Shown piece after piece: positions 1-8,149 of a stretch of 64,000 bases of DNA. The notes beneath the pieces were generated by a model. It ran no database searches and was not told the DNA's origin. It saw nothing but the letters and a program-made list of their open reading frames with translations. The translations under genes were made by a program, and so were the position numbers. Position 1 is the stretch's first letter. Every line of letters begins with the position of its first letter. This DNA is from Olsenella_K absiana (GTDB lineage: Bacteria; Actinomycetota; Coriobacteriia; Coriobacteriales; Atopobiaceae): assembly GCF_036408855.1 (NCBI RefSeq), contig NZ_JAZGJQ010000004.1:1-64000 (forward strand), read 5' to 3'.

Positions 1-58
1 CTTCCTCGATGGCCACCCTGCTATCCTTGTCCATGTGCTTCCTCTTGCCGTCCCTCAT
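1..58 (-). CDS. 5' fragment of a gene running off the window, possibly an IS30-like transposase
   Basis: An ATG at 56-58 on the minus strand is preceded by a good ribosome binding site (GGGAG) and opens a frame that stays open to the window edge. The first 19 residues are basic (MRDGKRKHMDKDSRVAIEE). The pattern of a basic stretch followed by an 'R.AIE' turn is what IS30-family transposases usually show at their N-terminus. The upstream hairpin and the AT-richer stretch at 175-210 would fit an insertion-sequence end. Only 19 codons are visible, so the identity is a guess; the existence of a translated start is better supported. Confidence 0.35.
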   Translation of the reverse strand, partial: MRDGKRKHMDKDSRVAIEE

Positions 59-113
59 CGCCGTCTCCCTTCCGGCGGGAGCCAGCAGCAGCAAAAGGGA
101 TGCTAGAGGAGAC

Positions 114-148
114 GGAGGCAGGACGGATGCGGAATCCGTCCTGCCTCC
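114..148. repeat. Perfect 15-bp inverted repeat upstream of the edge gene
   Basis: Arms at 114-128 and 134-148 are perfect reverse complements with a 5-base loop. There is no T-run on either side, so it is not a classic terminator. It lies in the leader of the gene at 1-58. It could limit read-through into a transposase or be part of an insertion-sequence end. Confidence 0.6.
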
Positions 149-164
149 AATTTCATCTGCCGTC

Positions 165-210
165 CCTGCATGACTTGGTGCAACGGTGTTGCTTTTCGAA
201 ATTCAATTCA
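165..210. mobile_element. Possible insertion-sequence terminus
   Basis: This short AT-richer stretch contains GTTGCTTTTCGAAATTCAA, with base composition unlike its surroundings. It lies just outside the hairpin and the putative transposase start. IS30-type ends often carry a GTTGC..AATTC-like motif. The other end of the element is outside the window, so neither the matching inverted repeat nor a target duplication can be checked. Confidence 0.25.
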
Positions 211-222
211 CGCACCCGGCCG

Positions 223-242
223 GCGCTGGCATCCGCCAGCGC
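223..242 (-). terminator. Short hairpin after the DUF523-PNP gene
   Basis: GCGCTGGC and GCCAGCGC (223-230 and 235-242) form an 8-bp stem with a 4-base loop, 22 bases past the stop codon at 265. No U-tract follows, so termination here is only likely. Confidence 0.35.
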
Positions 243-264
243 AGCGGGCACGCGACCGACGGCG

Positions 265-1455
265 CTACAGCATCCTGAGCACGCCGCGCACCAGTTTCTG
301 GAACTCCTCCTCCTTGCGGCCGGACTCCTCGAGCACGCTCTGGTGCGACGTGTCGCTCGCGCCCGAGTAGTTCGTCGCCAGCGTGAGCCCCAGCACGTTC
401 ATGCCCAGCGCGCGGGCCATGATGACCTCGTTCACCGTGGACATCCCCACGTAGGAGACGCCCAGCCCCGCCAGGGCGCGGACCTCGGCCTCGGTCTCGA
501 AGCAAGGGCCGAGCACCCCGGCGTAGACGCCCTCGGCGACCTCGATGCCCTCGTCTTCCGCCACCGAGCGCGCGAGCGTGCGCAGGTAGGGCGAGTAGGC
601 ATCGGTCATGTCCACGAACGGGTTGTCTACCCCGCGCACCTCGTCCCACTCCGCCAGCGGATTGCGCCCGGTGAGGTTGATCTGGTCGCACAGGATGCCC
701 AGGCCCGGCTCGGCGTTGCCCCGGATGGCGCCCGTCGCGCACGCGAAGATCACGTCGCGGCAGCCGAGACGGTGCGCATGGCGCACGAGCGAGGTCACCT
801 CGGCGGCTGAGTAGCCCTGGTAGAGGTGGATGCGCCCCGGGTAGACGACCACGGGCACGTCGTCGATGCTGCCGATCGTGGCCTCGAAGCTGTGGCCCGC
901 CATCGGGCGCGCCTCCTCCGGGAAGCCCTCGACGTCGTGGTAGTCGACCCTGCGGACGGGCCGCACCAGCTTGGCGAGGTGCCCCAGGCCGGTCCCCAGC
1001 ACGATCGCGACGGGATGCTCCACGGACGGCTTGCAGCTCTCGACTACTTCCTCGCTCACCACGCAGATCCCCTCCTCCTCGAGCAGGCGGGCGAAGACGC
1101 CCTCCCCCTCGGTCAAAGAACCGGTATACGTACCATCGTAGATGTGGTGCACCCCGCAGGACGGGCTCTTCGCCTTGAGTACGGCGAGCGGCGCCGGCCG
1201 CGCGCGCACCTTGGCGAGCGAGCGGGCGGCGCCCAGCCGGAACTCCTCCGTGACGTCGGTGCCGTCGGCGAGAAGGACCCGCCCTCCGCGCTGTTCCGCG
1301 GGCGGGCGCGGCACCGGCAGGCCCGAGGCCGCCTCTGGGCAGACGCCCACGACCTCGGCCTTGCGCGCGAGGTCCCGGACGGCGGCGCTCGGCTTGGATC
1401 TACCGTCGTAGCGGCAGGCCACGCCGAGCAGGCAGCTGCTTATGATGAGGCGCAT
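265..1455 (-). CDS. DUF523 domain fused to purine nucleoside phosphorylase
   Basis: The 396-residue product has two parts. Residues 1-140 are a DUF523 domain, shown by SSCLLGVACRYDG, the CPE..GLPVPRPPAE segment and KAKSPSCG; the cysteines are intact and the domain's function is unknown. Residues 145-396 are a trimeric-type purine nucleoside phosphorylase: LGTGLGH phosphate loop, PGRIHLYQGY, CFETEAE (base-binding Glu) and VGMSTVNEVIMA. This part should cleave purine nucleosides with phosphate in the cytoplasm. One oddity is FACATGAI where the family usually has TNAAGG, so substrate range may differ. The ATG follows GAGAGGGA. A second, DeoD-type phosphorylase lies at 36811. The domain calls are firm; why they are fused is not known. 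Confidence 0.85.
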   Translation of the reverse strand: MRLIISSCLLGVACRYDGRSKPSAAVRDLARKAEVVGVCPEAASGLPVPRPPAEQRGGRVLLADGTDVTEEFRLGAARSLAKVRARPAPLAVLKAKSPSCGVHHIYDGTYTGSLTEGEGVFARLLEEEGICVVSEEVVESCKPSVEHPVAIVLGTGLGHLAKLVRPVRRVDYHDVEGFPEEARPMAGHSFEATIGSIDDVPVVVYPGRIHLYQGYSAAEVTSLVRHAHRLGCRDVIFACATGAIRGNAEPGLGILCDQINLTGRNPLAEWDEVRGVDNPFVDMTDAYSPYLRTLARSVAEDEGIEVAEGVYAGVLGPCFETEAEVRALAGLGVSYVGMSTVNEVIMARALGMNVLGLTLATNYSGASDTSHQSVLEESGRKEEEFQKLVRGVLRML

Positions 1456-1471
1456 CGGGTCCCTCTCGCCG

Positions 1472-2497
1472 CTAGGCCATCAGTGTGCCGAGCGAGATGG
1501 TCGCGTTGGAGAGCAGGCCGTTCACGTAGTTGGTCCACTGCGAGGTGGCTTCGGAGTTGGCGGAGCTGTAGTTGGAGTAGGCCACGTAGTAGGCCGCCTG
1601 GGCGGCGTCGTAGGTGGCGGAGTCGTTGGAGATGGTGTAGCTGGAGAGCGCCGCGTAGTACTGGCCGTCGGTGCGGGCCCAGGTGTTGGCGTTGGAGTCC
1701 CACTCGTCGCCGACGAGGTTGATGATGTAGCTCGCGTACTCGGCGGTCGGCGTGCTCTCCTGGCCGCTCGCGGGCGACGACGGGGCGTCGGGCACGCTCG
1801 GCACGCTGACCGTCACGATCTGGTCGTGCAGCTTCTTCATGGTGGCAGAGGAGGTCATGAGGGACTTGACCTGGTCCTCGTCCATGCCGTAGGTCGAGGC
1901 GATGGTCGCGTAGTCGCTCGAGCCGATGGTGCTCTGCGCGTAGGAGGCGACCTCGTCGTCGCTCACCGTGACGCCGCGGTCGGCGGCGTCCTGCGCCACG
2001 ATGCCGTTGCGGGCGATGGAGAGGACGTTGTCGACGGAGGGAACGTTGTAGGTGCCGTCGTCGTTCTTGGCGGCGTCGAGGGTCGTGGTCTCGAGGATGG
2101 CCTCGCGGGCGGTGACCTCGTGCTTCTCGCCCTTGTAGGTGTAGGTGCCGAGCACCGTGTCGAGCTGGCCCTCGGAGAGGGTGGTCTTGCCGGACAGCGG
2201 CGCGGTGGCGTCGCCCACGAAGCGATAGCCCACGAAGCCGCCGACGAGGCAGCCCACGAGGAGGCAGACGACGCCGACGACGGCGAGCCGCGCGCCCGCG
2301 CCCTTGCCGCCGCGCTTCGAGGAGCGCTTGGACGCGGACTTCGCGTCCTTATCGGCCTTCGCGGCCTTGTCGGCCTTCGCGGCCTTCTCAGACTTGTCCG
2401 CCTTCTCGGACTTGTCGGCCTTTGCGTCCTTGTCAGCCTTCTCGGACTTGTCGGCCTTCGCGGCGGCCTGGTCCTTGTCCTTGGAAGTGTCGTCCAT
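1472..2497 (-). CDS. SurA-like membrane-anchored extracytoplasmic protein
   Basis: The 341-residue protein starts with about 65 cytoplasmic residues made of repeated K/A/D/E/S units (KADKSEKADK type), then one transmembrane helix at about 70-93. The outside domain resembles the N-terminal domain of SurA/PrsA foldases: REAILETTTLD, then VLSIARNGIVAQDAADRGVTV and a D-D-E-V helix. No parvulin catalytic domain can be recognised, so it is more likely a chaperone-like than a prolyl-isomerase protein. The start follows GGGGGA. It ends 17 bases before the DUF523-PNP gene, so the two are probably co-transcribed. The Lys-rich head could contact nucleic acid or the membrane surface; this is inference. 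Confidence 0.6.
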   Translation of the reverse strand: MDDTSKDKDQAAAKADKSEKADKDAKADKSEKADKSEKAAKADKAAKADKDAKSASKRSSKRGGKGAGARLAVVGVVCLLVGCLVGGFVGYRFVGDATAPLSGKTTLSEGQLDTVLGTYTYKGEKHEVTAREAILETTTLDAAKNDDGTYNVPSVDNVLSIARNGIVAQDAADRGVTVSDDEVASYAQSTIGSSDYATIASTYGMDEDQVKSLMTSSATMKKLHDQIVTVSVPSVPDAPSSPASGQESTPTAEYASYIINLVGDEWDSNANTWARTDGQYYAALSSYTISNDSATYDAAQAAYYVAYSNYSSANSEATSQWTNYVNGLLSNATISLGTLMA

Positions 2498-2646
2498 GTG
2501 GTAATCCCCCTAACTTCAGGCCACCCAGCGGGCGGCGTCGAAGCCGCCCCGCGGGAGCGGGCGGCAGCGCTATGGTACAGCGGCGCGACGCGGCGCCCCC
2601 AGGAGCGCGGCAGGCCCTACGGCTTCTCCGCAGCCCCAAGCGAGGC

Positions 2647-3249
2647 TTAGCGCTTGGCCGCGGCCTTGGCCTCGTCGATGATCTGGCGCGAGTAGGCCCT
2701 GATGTAGCCGGCCGACGACCCCTTGTTGGCGTCGAAGTCGACGCGCGCCACCAGGGCGTCGCGCGCCTCGTCGGAGATGTCGCCCTTCACGAACTCGATG
2801 AGCGCCTGCAGCATGTCGCGGTACTCCGGGTCGCCGTGGAAGCACTGGATGGCCTCGTCGAGCAGCGGCCAGGCCTTGTCGGAGTGCTCGGGAGAGGTGG
2901 CGCCGACGCGCGCGATGAAGCGGAACGCCGCCAGGCGCACGGCCGCCGAGTCCTCGTCGAACAGCGACGCCTCGGCGCCCTCGAAGGCGCCTAGGACCTT
3001 GGCCGGGTCGTGCTCGGCCAGGTCGGCCAGGGCGTCGAGGCACTCCCAGCGCGTCTGCGCCTCGGGGCGGAAGAGCGCCTCCTCGAGCGCGTCCGCGTGG
3101 TCGATCAGGACGTCCGGTGCGTACTTCGCCATGATCGCCAGCTGGTGCGAGGCCTCCTGGCGACGGCGGCGATTCGCGCTCCCGAGCTGGTCGAGGAGGG
3201 CGTCTCGGGACTCCTCCGGGCTTGCGCTGCGTCTAGTGTCTTCTGCCAT
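2647..3249 (-). CDS. HEAT-repeat protein
   Basis: This 200-residue soluble protein is built of alpha-helical repeats, e.g. NRRRRQEASHQLAIMAKY, TRWECLDALADLAEHDP and AAVRLAAFRFIARVGA, which read as HEAT repeats. HEAT proteins are protein-binding scaffolds; no catalytic residues or partner are evident. The ATG lies 5 bases after AAGGA. It sits between the NYN-LOTUS gene (upstream) and the SurA-like gene (downstream) in the same direction. Its job is unknown. Confidence 0.6.
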   Translation of the reverse strand: MAEDTRRSASPEESRDALLDQLGSANRRRRQEASHQLAIMAKYAPDVLIDHADALEEALFRPEAQTRWECLDALADLAEHDPAKVLGAFEGAEASLFDEDSAAVRLAAFRFIARVGATSPEHSDKAWPLLDEAIQCFHGDPEYRDMLQALIEFVKGDISDEARDALVARVDFDANKGSSAGYIRAYSRQIIDEAKAAAKR

Positions 3250-3300
3250 GTGTCCTTATCCCCTTCTGTCGCTGCACTGCCGGGCGCCTGCGCTGCCGGC

Positions 3301-4080
3301 CTACTCGCAAAAGCCGTCGACCGCGATGGTCCCGCTCTTGGGGTCCTGGTGGATCTCTATGAGCCCCAGCTTGGAGGCCTCCCTCAAGAGGTTGCTGAAG
3401 GAGCGGTACCCGTAGGTGCGCTCGGAGAACTGCGGCTTCTTGCGGCGCATCGTGTCCTTGATGCGCGAGGCCACCACGGCCCCGTCCGCCTCGCGCTCGA
3501 GCGCGTCGACGGTCTCGAAGAGCAGCTCGTAGCAGGGGTACTTCTCCTTGGGCACCTTGCCCTCGAAGCTCGGGATGCCGGCGGTGCTCGCGATGTCCTC
3601 GTAGAAGATGAACTCGTCGCAGACCTCGGCGAGCAGCGTGCTCGTGGACTCCTTCATGCCGACGCCGATCACCGTCTTGCCGAACTCCTTCAGCTTGGAG
3701 ACGAGCGGCGAGAAGTCCGAGTCGCCCGAGAGGATCGCGAAGGTGTCGATGTGGTCTTTGGTGAGGCACATCTCCACCGCGTCGACCGACAGGCGGATGT
3801 CCGCGGAGTTCTTGCCCGTGTAGGCGCGGTCCGGGATCTCTATCAGCTCGATGCCCAGCTCGTGCATGGGCGTGACCGCGTTGTCGAAGCGCTGCCAGTC
3901 GCAGTAGGCGCGCTTGGCGACGATGCGGCCCTTGTCCACGAGCCGCTCCAGGATGCGCTTGACGTCGGGCGTGGGACCCGGCTCCTGGTGGCCGTTGCGC
4001 CTGCGCTTTCCGGTCCCCAGCGCGAGGTTCTCGTAGTCGATGAACACCGCGATGGAGCTCTGGATTGTTTCGCTATTCAT
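3301..4080 (-). CDS. NYN-domain nuclease with C-terminal LOTUS (OST-HTH) domain
   Basis: Residues 8-165 form a NYN (LabA/DUF88) domain of the PIN-like nuclease fold. The acidic metal-binding set is visible: FIDYEN (D15), SADIRLSVDA (D93, D99) and LSGDSDF (D119, D121). Residues about 185-257 form a winged-helix OST-HTH/LOTUS domain (YGYRSFSNLLREASKLGLIEI). Proteins of this layout (LabA, Limkain/MARF1-like) are RNases or RNA-binding regulators, so this is probably a metal-dependent RNase acting on a structured RNA. The start ATG has only a weak AAGAGA upstream. A GC hairpin with TCCTTCTC tail separates it from the dehydrogenase gene. Confidence 0.8.
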   Translation of the reverse strand: MNSETIQSSIAVFIDYENLALGTGKRRRNGHQEPGPTPDVKRILERLVDKGRIVAKRAYCDWQRFDNAVTPMHELGIELIEIPDRAYTGKNSADIRLSVDAVEMCLTKDHIDTFAILSGDSDFSPLVSKLKEFGKTVIGVGMKESTSTLLAEVCDEFIFYEDIASTAGIPSFEGKVPKEKYPCYELLFETVDALEREADGAVVASRIKDTMRRKKPQFSERTYGYRSFSNLLREASKLGLIEIHQDPKSGTIAVDGFCE

Positions 4081-4110
4081 TCTCTTGCATTGTTCCCTTC
4101 GTTTCGTGCG

Positions 4111-4160
4111 CGCGCGAGAAGGACGTGGCGCCGCGGGCAGGCTCCGCCCGGCCGATGCGC
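4111..4160 (-). terminator. Hairpin with TCCTTCTC tail after the dehydrogenase gene
   Basis: On the minus strand a GC stem (GCCGGGC ... GCCCGCGGC, one bulge) is followed by ACGTCCTTCTCG, shortly after the stop at 4174 and before the next start at 4080. The tail matches those at 7141, 15209, 19043, 45403 and 60181. See the finding on pyrimidine-tailed terminators. Confidence 0.45.
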
Positions 4161-4173
4161 CCCGCCCTGGGCG

Positions 4174-5262
4174 CTACGCGCCGCCGTGGGGCCTGAAGTA
4201 CCCCACGCCGTGGTAGTACTTGGGCTCGCTGCCGGAGCCGCCGTGCGCTCCTTCGCCCGCGGCGCCCCCGCGAGCCGGCGCCTGGTCCGCGCCCGCGGCG
4301 TCGGCCGCGGCGTCGGCGGCGTCGAACGCGTCGCCCTCGGCGTAGTCGTCCTCGTCGAGCAGGGACCAGTCGAGGCCCGCCTTGGCCGTCTCCGCCTGGC
4401 CCTCGTAGAGCAGCGAGACCGCCTGGGTGCCCAGGCGCTTGCCGCCCACGCGGCACAGGACGTCGTAGAGGTCGAAGGCGTTCTGCGTCCCGGGCAGCGT
4501 GAGGTCGAGGTCGTCGGCCTCGGCGAGGGCGAGCCCCACGTCCTTGCGCAGGTGCTCGGAGAGGAAGCCCGGCCTGAAGTCGCCGTCCACGGACTTGGGC
4601 GCCAGGCGCTGGAGCGCCACCGAGCCGCCCATGCCGTGCGCGACGAGGTCGACGACCTTGCGCTGGTCGAGCCCCGCCTGCTTGGCGAGCGAGATAGCCT
4701 CGGCGTAGCCCACCATGCAGGACGCGAGCGAGACCTGGTTGCAGAGCTTGGCCACCTGGCCGGCGCCCGGCTCGTCGAAGTAGTAGACGGAGTCCGAGAA
4801 GGTCTCGAGGACCGGCAGGAGCGGCGCGACCTCCTCCTCGCGCGCGCCGAGCATGAGCGTGAGAGTGCCCGCGCGGGCGCCCTCCTCGCCCCCCGTCACC
4901 GGGCAGTCGACGGCGTGCTTGTCCATGACCTCCGCCGCGTCGTGGATGTCGCGCGCGAGCTGGGGCGAGGAGGTGGTGAGGTCCACCATCCATGCCCCCT
5001 TGCGCACGGTGCGGATGAGCCCCTCGGTCGTGAGGTAGACGTCCTCCACGTCGTCGGGGTAGCCGAGCATCGTGAAGACCACGTCCGCGTCGCGCGCGGC
5101 CGCAGCCGGGCTCTCGGCCCAGGAGGCGCCGCGGGCGAGAAGCCCCTCGGCCTTCTCCTTGGTGCGGTTGTGGACCGTGAGCTCGAAGCCGGCGTCCAGG
5201 ATGTGGCCGGCGATGGGGGCACCCATGATGCCCGTCCCTATGAACGCGACCCTGCGGATCAT
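4174..5262 (-). CDS. Beta-hydroxyacid dehydrogenase (3-hydroxyisobutyrate dehydrogenase / tartronate semialdehyde reductase family)
   Basis: The 362-residue protein begins with the NAD(P) Rossmann fold signature FIGTGIMGAPIAGHILDAG. It contains DCPVTGGEEGARAGTL (substrate-binding DxPVSGG motif) and the catalytic lysine in QVAKLCNQVSLA. The family reversibly oxidises short beta-hydroxy acids; the substrate here cannot be read from sequence. I chose the ATG at 5262, preceded by GGGAG, over a longer start at 5313. After about residue 300 there is an Ala/Asp/Gly-rich low-complexity stretch and a short tail ending GYFRPHGGA that is not part of the enzyme fold. No neighbour points to a pathway. Confidence 0.8.
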   Translation of the reverse strand: MIRRVAFIGTGIMGAPIAGHILDAGFELTVHNRTKEKAEGLLARGASWAESPAAAARDADVVFTMLGYPDDVEDVYLTTEGLIRTVRKGAWMVDLTTSSPQLARDIHDAAEVMDKHAVDCPVTGGEEGARAGTLTLMLGAREEEVAPLLPVLETFSDSVYYFDEPGAGQVAKLCNQVSLASCMVGYAEAISLAKQAGLDQRKVVDLVAHGMGGSVALQRLAPKSVDGDFRPGFLSEHLRKDVGLALAEADDLDLTLPGTQNAFDLYDVLCRVGGKRLGTQAVSLLYEGQAETAKAGLDWSLLDEDDYAEGDAFDAADAAADAAGADQAPARGGAAGEGAHGGSGSEPKYYHGVGYFRPHGGA

Positions 5263-5340
5263 CTCTCCCACCTCGTTCGCTCCCGCCGCGCACGGCGGCA
5301 CTGCCGTCGCCACGCGCGGCGGCAGACCCTCTCCCTCTCG

Positions 5341-6399
5341 CTACCTCGAGCTGCGCACCTTGCGGGCGATCCGGTCCGTGAGCGAGACCTTCTCGCGGCG
5401 GTCGGTGCCCCAGAACACCAGGGCCACCATGCCGGGCCCCACGTGCGAGCCCAGGATCGGCGAGACCTGGCTGCGGATGATCGTCACGTCCTCGCAGCCC
5501 TTCTCCTTGCGGACCTCCTTCTCGAGCCAGTCCGCGTCCTTCTCGGCGTCGGTCGAGACGATCGCGAGGGGCAGCGAGGTGTCATAGGAGTAGTTGTCGC
5601 GGAAGTCCTGCAGGATCGCGCGAAGCGCCTTCTTGCGGCCGCGGCACATGCCGCGCAGCGTGAGGGCGCCGTTGGTGTCGTAGGAGAGCTCAGGCTTGAT
5701 GTCCAGCTTGCTGCCCACGTTGGCCGCGGCCGGCGGGATGCGGCCGCCCGCCTTGAGCGCGTTGAAGTTGTCCAGCGTGAAGTAGCCGTGGACGAAGTAG
5801 CGCGCGTCGCGCGCCCACTCGAAGACCTCGCGCGCGGAGAGGCCGCTCGTGGCCTGGCGCACGACCTCGATCGCGAGCAGCTCGCCGGCCGCCGAGTCGC
5901 AGCGGTTGTCCAGGACGTAGAGCTCGTAGTCCGGATACTTCTCGCGAATCATGTCCGCCGCCTGGCGCGCCGAGTCGATCGAGGAGGACAGGCCCGCCGG
6001 CAGGCTCATGTAGATGGCCGGCAGCCCCGAGAGCGCCGCGCGCTCGAAGACCTCGAAGTAGTGGCCGGGCGTGACCGCCTGCGTCTTGAAGTGGACGTCC
6101 GGGTGCTTGCGCATGTACTCGTAGAACTCGTGCGGGTCCCTGGTCTGCCAGAGGTCGTCCTCGTGCTCGCCGTCCTGGTCCACGTAGTGGAAGGGGATGA
6201 CCTCCACGCCGAGCTGGCGGGCGACCTCGGGCGAGTAGTCCGCCGTCGAGTCCACGATGATGTGGCAGGAGGCCTTCTGGTGGTAGGCCTTGCCGACCCG
6301 TATGACGTCGGCGGGAGCCGCCTTGGTGGCGGCTCCCGCCTCTGCCGACGAATCAGCCTCGTTGCCCTGGACGTCCTCGCTAGCGCTCGGCTTCGCCAT
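5341..6399 (-). CDS. DegV family fatty-acid-binding protein
   Basis: This DegV protein of about 352 residues has HIIVDSTADYSPEVARQLGVEVIPFHYV at the start of the fold, KTQAVTPGHYFEVFE, and FVHGYFTLDNFNALKAGGRI followed by KPELSYDTNG. DegV/FakB proteins bind a fatty acid and present it to the kinase FakA in phospholipid synthesis; no FakA is in the window. The likely start is the ATG at 6399, preceded by GAGAGCGAAG and overlapping the hibernation factor gene by 20 bases, so the two are translationally coupled. About 45 extra Ala/Ser-rich residues precede the fold. A second DegV is at 30287. Confidence 0.8.
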   Translation of the reverse strand: MAKPSASEDVQGNEADSSAEAGAATKAAPADVIRVGKAYHQKASCHIIVDSTADYSPEVARQLGVEVIPFHYVDQDGEHEDDLWQTRDPHEFYEYMRKHPDVHFKTQAVTPGHYFEVFERAALSGLPAIYMSLPAGLSSSIDSARQAADMIREKYPDYELYVLDNRCDSAAGELLAIEVVRQATSGLSAREVFEWARDARYFVHGYFTLDNFNALKAGGRIPPAAANVGSKLDIKPELSYDTNGALTLRGMCRGRKKALRAILQDFRDNYSYDTSLPLAIVSTDAEKDADWLEKEVRKEKGCEDVTIIRSQVSPILGSHVGPGMVALVFWGTDRREKVSLTDRIARKVRSSR

Positions 6400-6979
6400 C
6401 TTCGCTCTCAATCTTCGGCTTGATGATTCCGTACCCACCGTTCTTACGGTGATAGAGTACGTTCACCAAGCCCGTCTCGTCATTCTCGAACACATAAAAG
6501 TCATGACCGAGCAGGTCCGCCTGGAAGATGGCCTCGTCCACGCTCATCGGCGCGAGGTCCACGTACTTCTCGCGCACCAGGGTGTCGTCCTCCTCCTCGG
6601 GCAGGGGCTCGAGCAGGTCGGAGAGGTCCTTGACGCGCTCGGCCGCGACCTCGGGCCTGCGTGCGCACTGGCGCTTGTCGATCACGCGCGTCTTGTACTT
6701 GCGCAGCTGGCGGGTGACCTTGTCGGCCGCCTCGTCCACCGCGGCGTAGAGGTCGTCGTTGCTGGCCTCGACGCGGACCACGTTGTCGCGCACGAAGACC
6801 GTGACCTCGCAGGTCTTGCGGTCGAGGTTGGCGGGGTTCTTGTCCACTCTCAGCACGACGTCGCACGTCATGGGCTTGATGTCGAAGACCTTCAGGGCGT
6901 CGCCTATCTTGGACTCGACGCGCGTGCGCATGGCGTCCGAAACCGTGACTCTGCGGCCCGAGATCTTGATATCCACCAT
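6380..6979 (-). CDS. hpf: Ribosome hibernation promoting factor, long form
   Basis: The 199-residue protein has an N-terminal S30AE domain (VDIKISGRRVTVSDAMRTRV, residues 1-105) and the C-terminal dimerisation domain (EAIFQADLLGHDFYVFENDE, residues about 140-190). Long HPF binds the small subunit decoding region and its C-terminal domain links two 70S into 100S dimers in stationary phase. The start follows a near-perfect AAGGAGG. It is first in a pair with the DegV gene, which overlaps its end. Confidence 0.93.
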   Translation of the reverse strand: MVDIKISGRRVTVSDAMRTRVESKIGDALKVFDIKPMTCDVVLRVDKNPANLDRKTCEVTVFVRDNVVRVEASNDDLYAAVDEAADKVTRQLRKYKTRVIDKRQCARRPEVAAERVKDLSDLLEPLPEEEDDTLVREKYVDLAPMSVDEAIFQADLLGHDFYVFENDETGLVNVLYHRKNGGYGIIKPKIESEDGEAER

Positions 6980-7140
6980 GGTTGCCTCCTTGTGACCGTC
7001 GCGAACGTATGCGCGGGACGCGGCGGCGCTCCCGCCTCAGCGGGCGACCCGCCTCGGGGCCTCCCCCGGCGACCGGCGTCCCGTACCCTCTCCTTACCCA
7101 TTCTTCGCGGGAAGCGACACCGGGAATCGCGGGGCGGGCG

Positions 7141-7185
7141 GGCGAGAAGGACGCGCGGCCCGGGCGCGGAGGCGCTCCCCGCGCG
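7141..7185 (-). terminator. Hairpin with TCCTTCTC tail after the solute-binding protein gene
   Basis: On the minus strand CGCGCGG and CCGCGCG (7179-7185 and 7152-7158) pair and are immediately followed by TCCTTCTCGCC. It starts 6 bases after the stop codon of the gene ending at 7191. Position and form fit an intrinsic terminator in which a pyrimidine tail replaces the U-tract. Confidence 0.6.
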
Positions 7186-7190
7186 GCGGC

Positions 7191-8081
7191 CTACTGCGCG
7201 GCGCGGACCACCGAGCCCTCCCCGAGCCTCTCGCCCGTGCCGAACCAGCGCGCGCGGATGCAGGCGAGGCGGCCGTTGGACTCGAGCCTCGCGTAAGCCT
7301 CGTCGACGGCGGACTCGAGCGCCTGGTCTGAGGAGAGGAGCGCCACGCCCTGCCGCGAGGGGGCGGCGATGGTGCCCGCGAGCGAGACGTCGTCGTAGAA
7401 GGTCGAGAGGTAGCCGCCGGAGTTGACGTCGCACAGGACGTAGTCGACCTCGCCGGCGTCGAGCGCGTCGAAGGCGGCGTTCACGTTGGCGTAGGTCCTG
7501 GTCCGGACGGCCAGGTCGGTGGCCCCGAGCGCGCGCAGGGAGGAGGAGCTATCCTGCGCGCCGACGGTCGCGCCAGCGAGCGCGGCGGCGTCGGGCACGT
7601 CGGAGGCGCCCTTCCCGAAGAGCCCCACGCCCTCGTCCTCGAAGGGCGCGACGATGGTGGCGACGGCGGACTCGCCCGAGCGCACGCCCAGGACGGCGTC
7701 GACCGAGTCGGAGAGCGCGGCGTCCACGCCGCTCACGCTCACGAAGGTGACCCTCAGGCCCATCTCCTCCGCCAGCGCCGAGGCGAAGTCCACGTAGTAG
7801 CCCTCGAGCTCGCCGTCGGCGCCGGTGAAGGCGGCGGGGCACCCCGCGTCCGCGCGGACGCCCACGGTGAGGCGGCCCGCGGTCTTGAGGGTGGGGATCT
7901 CCTGCGCCGGCACGAGCGAGGCCGCGCGTTCGGCGCGCGCCTGCTCGACGCTCGTGGTCACGGAGCCCCGCAGGGCCCCTGCGAGCGAGGCGGGGTCGGC
8001 CGCCGCGGGCAGCGCGCACCCCCCGAGCGCCGCGGCCAGGGCGACGGTGAGCGCTGCCAGCGAGCGAGCGGCGATCTTCAT
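7191..8081 (-). CDS. Amino-acid-type ABC transporter solute-binding lipoprotein
   Basis: The 296-residue protein has a lipoprotein signal peptide with lipobox LGGC (Cys 22). It is followed by a family 3 periplasmic-binding fold: KTAGRLTVGVRADAGCPAAF, DGELEGYYVDFASALAEEMG and the DAVLGVRSGE and ALDAGEVDYVL segments. Such proteins capture polar amino acids or similar ligands at the cell surface and deliver them to a permease. No permease or ATPase genes are adjacent, so it is an orphan or acts with a system elsewhere. I chose the ATG at 8081 because it gives the normal signal peptide and has GGGAG upstream. Confidence 0.8.
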   Translation of the reverse strand: MKIAARSLAALTVALAAALGGCALPAAADPASLAGALRGSVTTSVEQARAERAASLVPAQEIPTLKTAGRLTVGVRADAGCPAAFTGADGELEGYYVDFASALAEEMGLRVTFVSVSGVDAALSDSVDAVLGVRSGESAVATIVAPFEDEGVGLFGKGASDVPDAAALAGATVGAQDSSSSLRALGATDLAVRTRTYANVNAAFDALDAGEVDYVLCDVNSGGYLSTFYDDVSLAGTIAAPSRQGVALLSSDQALESAVDEAYARLESNGRLACIRARWFGTGERLGEGSVVRAAQ

Positions 8082-8149
8082 GGGCGCGACTCCCAACCCG
8101 AGGCGCCCCGCCGCCCGTCGCGCGGGCCGCAAGGCGCGGTTCCTGTGAT

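Noticed and set aside
5263..5313. Longer start for the dehydrogenase gene
   Set aside because: The extra 17 residues precede the Rossmann motif, and the internal ATG has the better ribosome binding site and family-like N-terminus.
3010..6423. A 1137-codon open frame on the plus strand across 3.4 kb
   Set aside because: It is the antisense of four well-identified minus-strand genes; composition is Arg/Val/Leu-rich shadow protein. High GC makes such long false frames common here.
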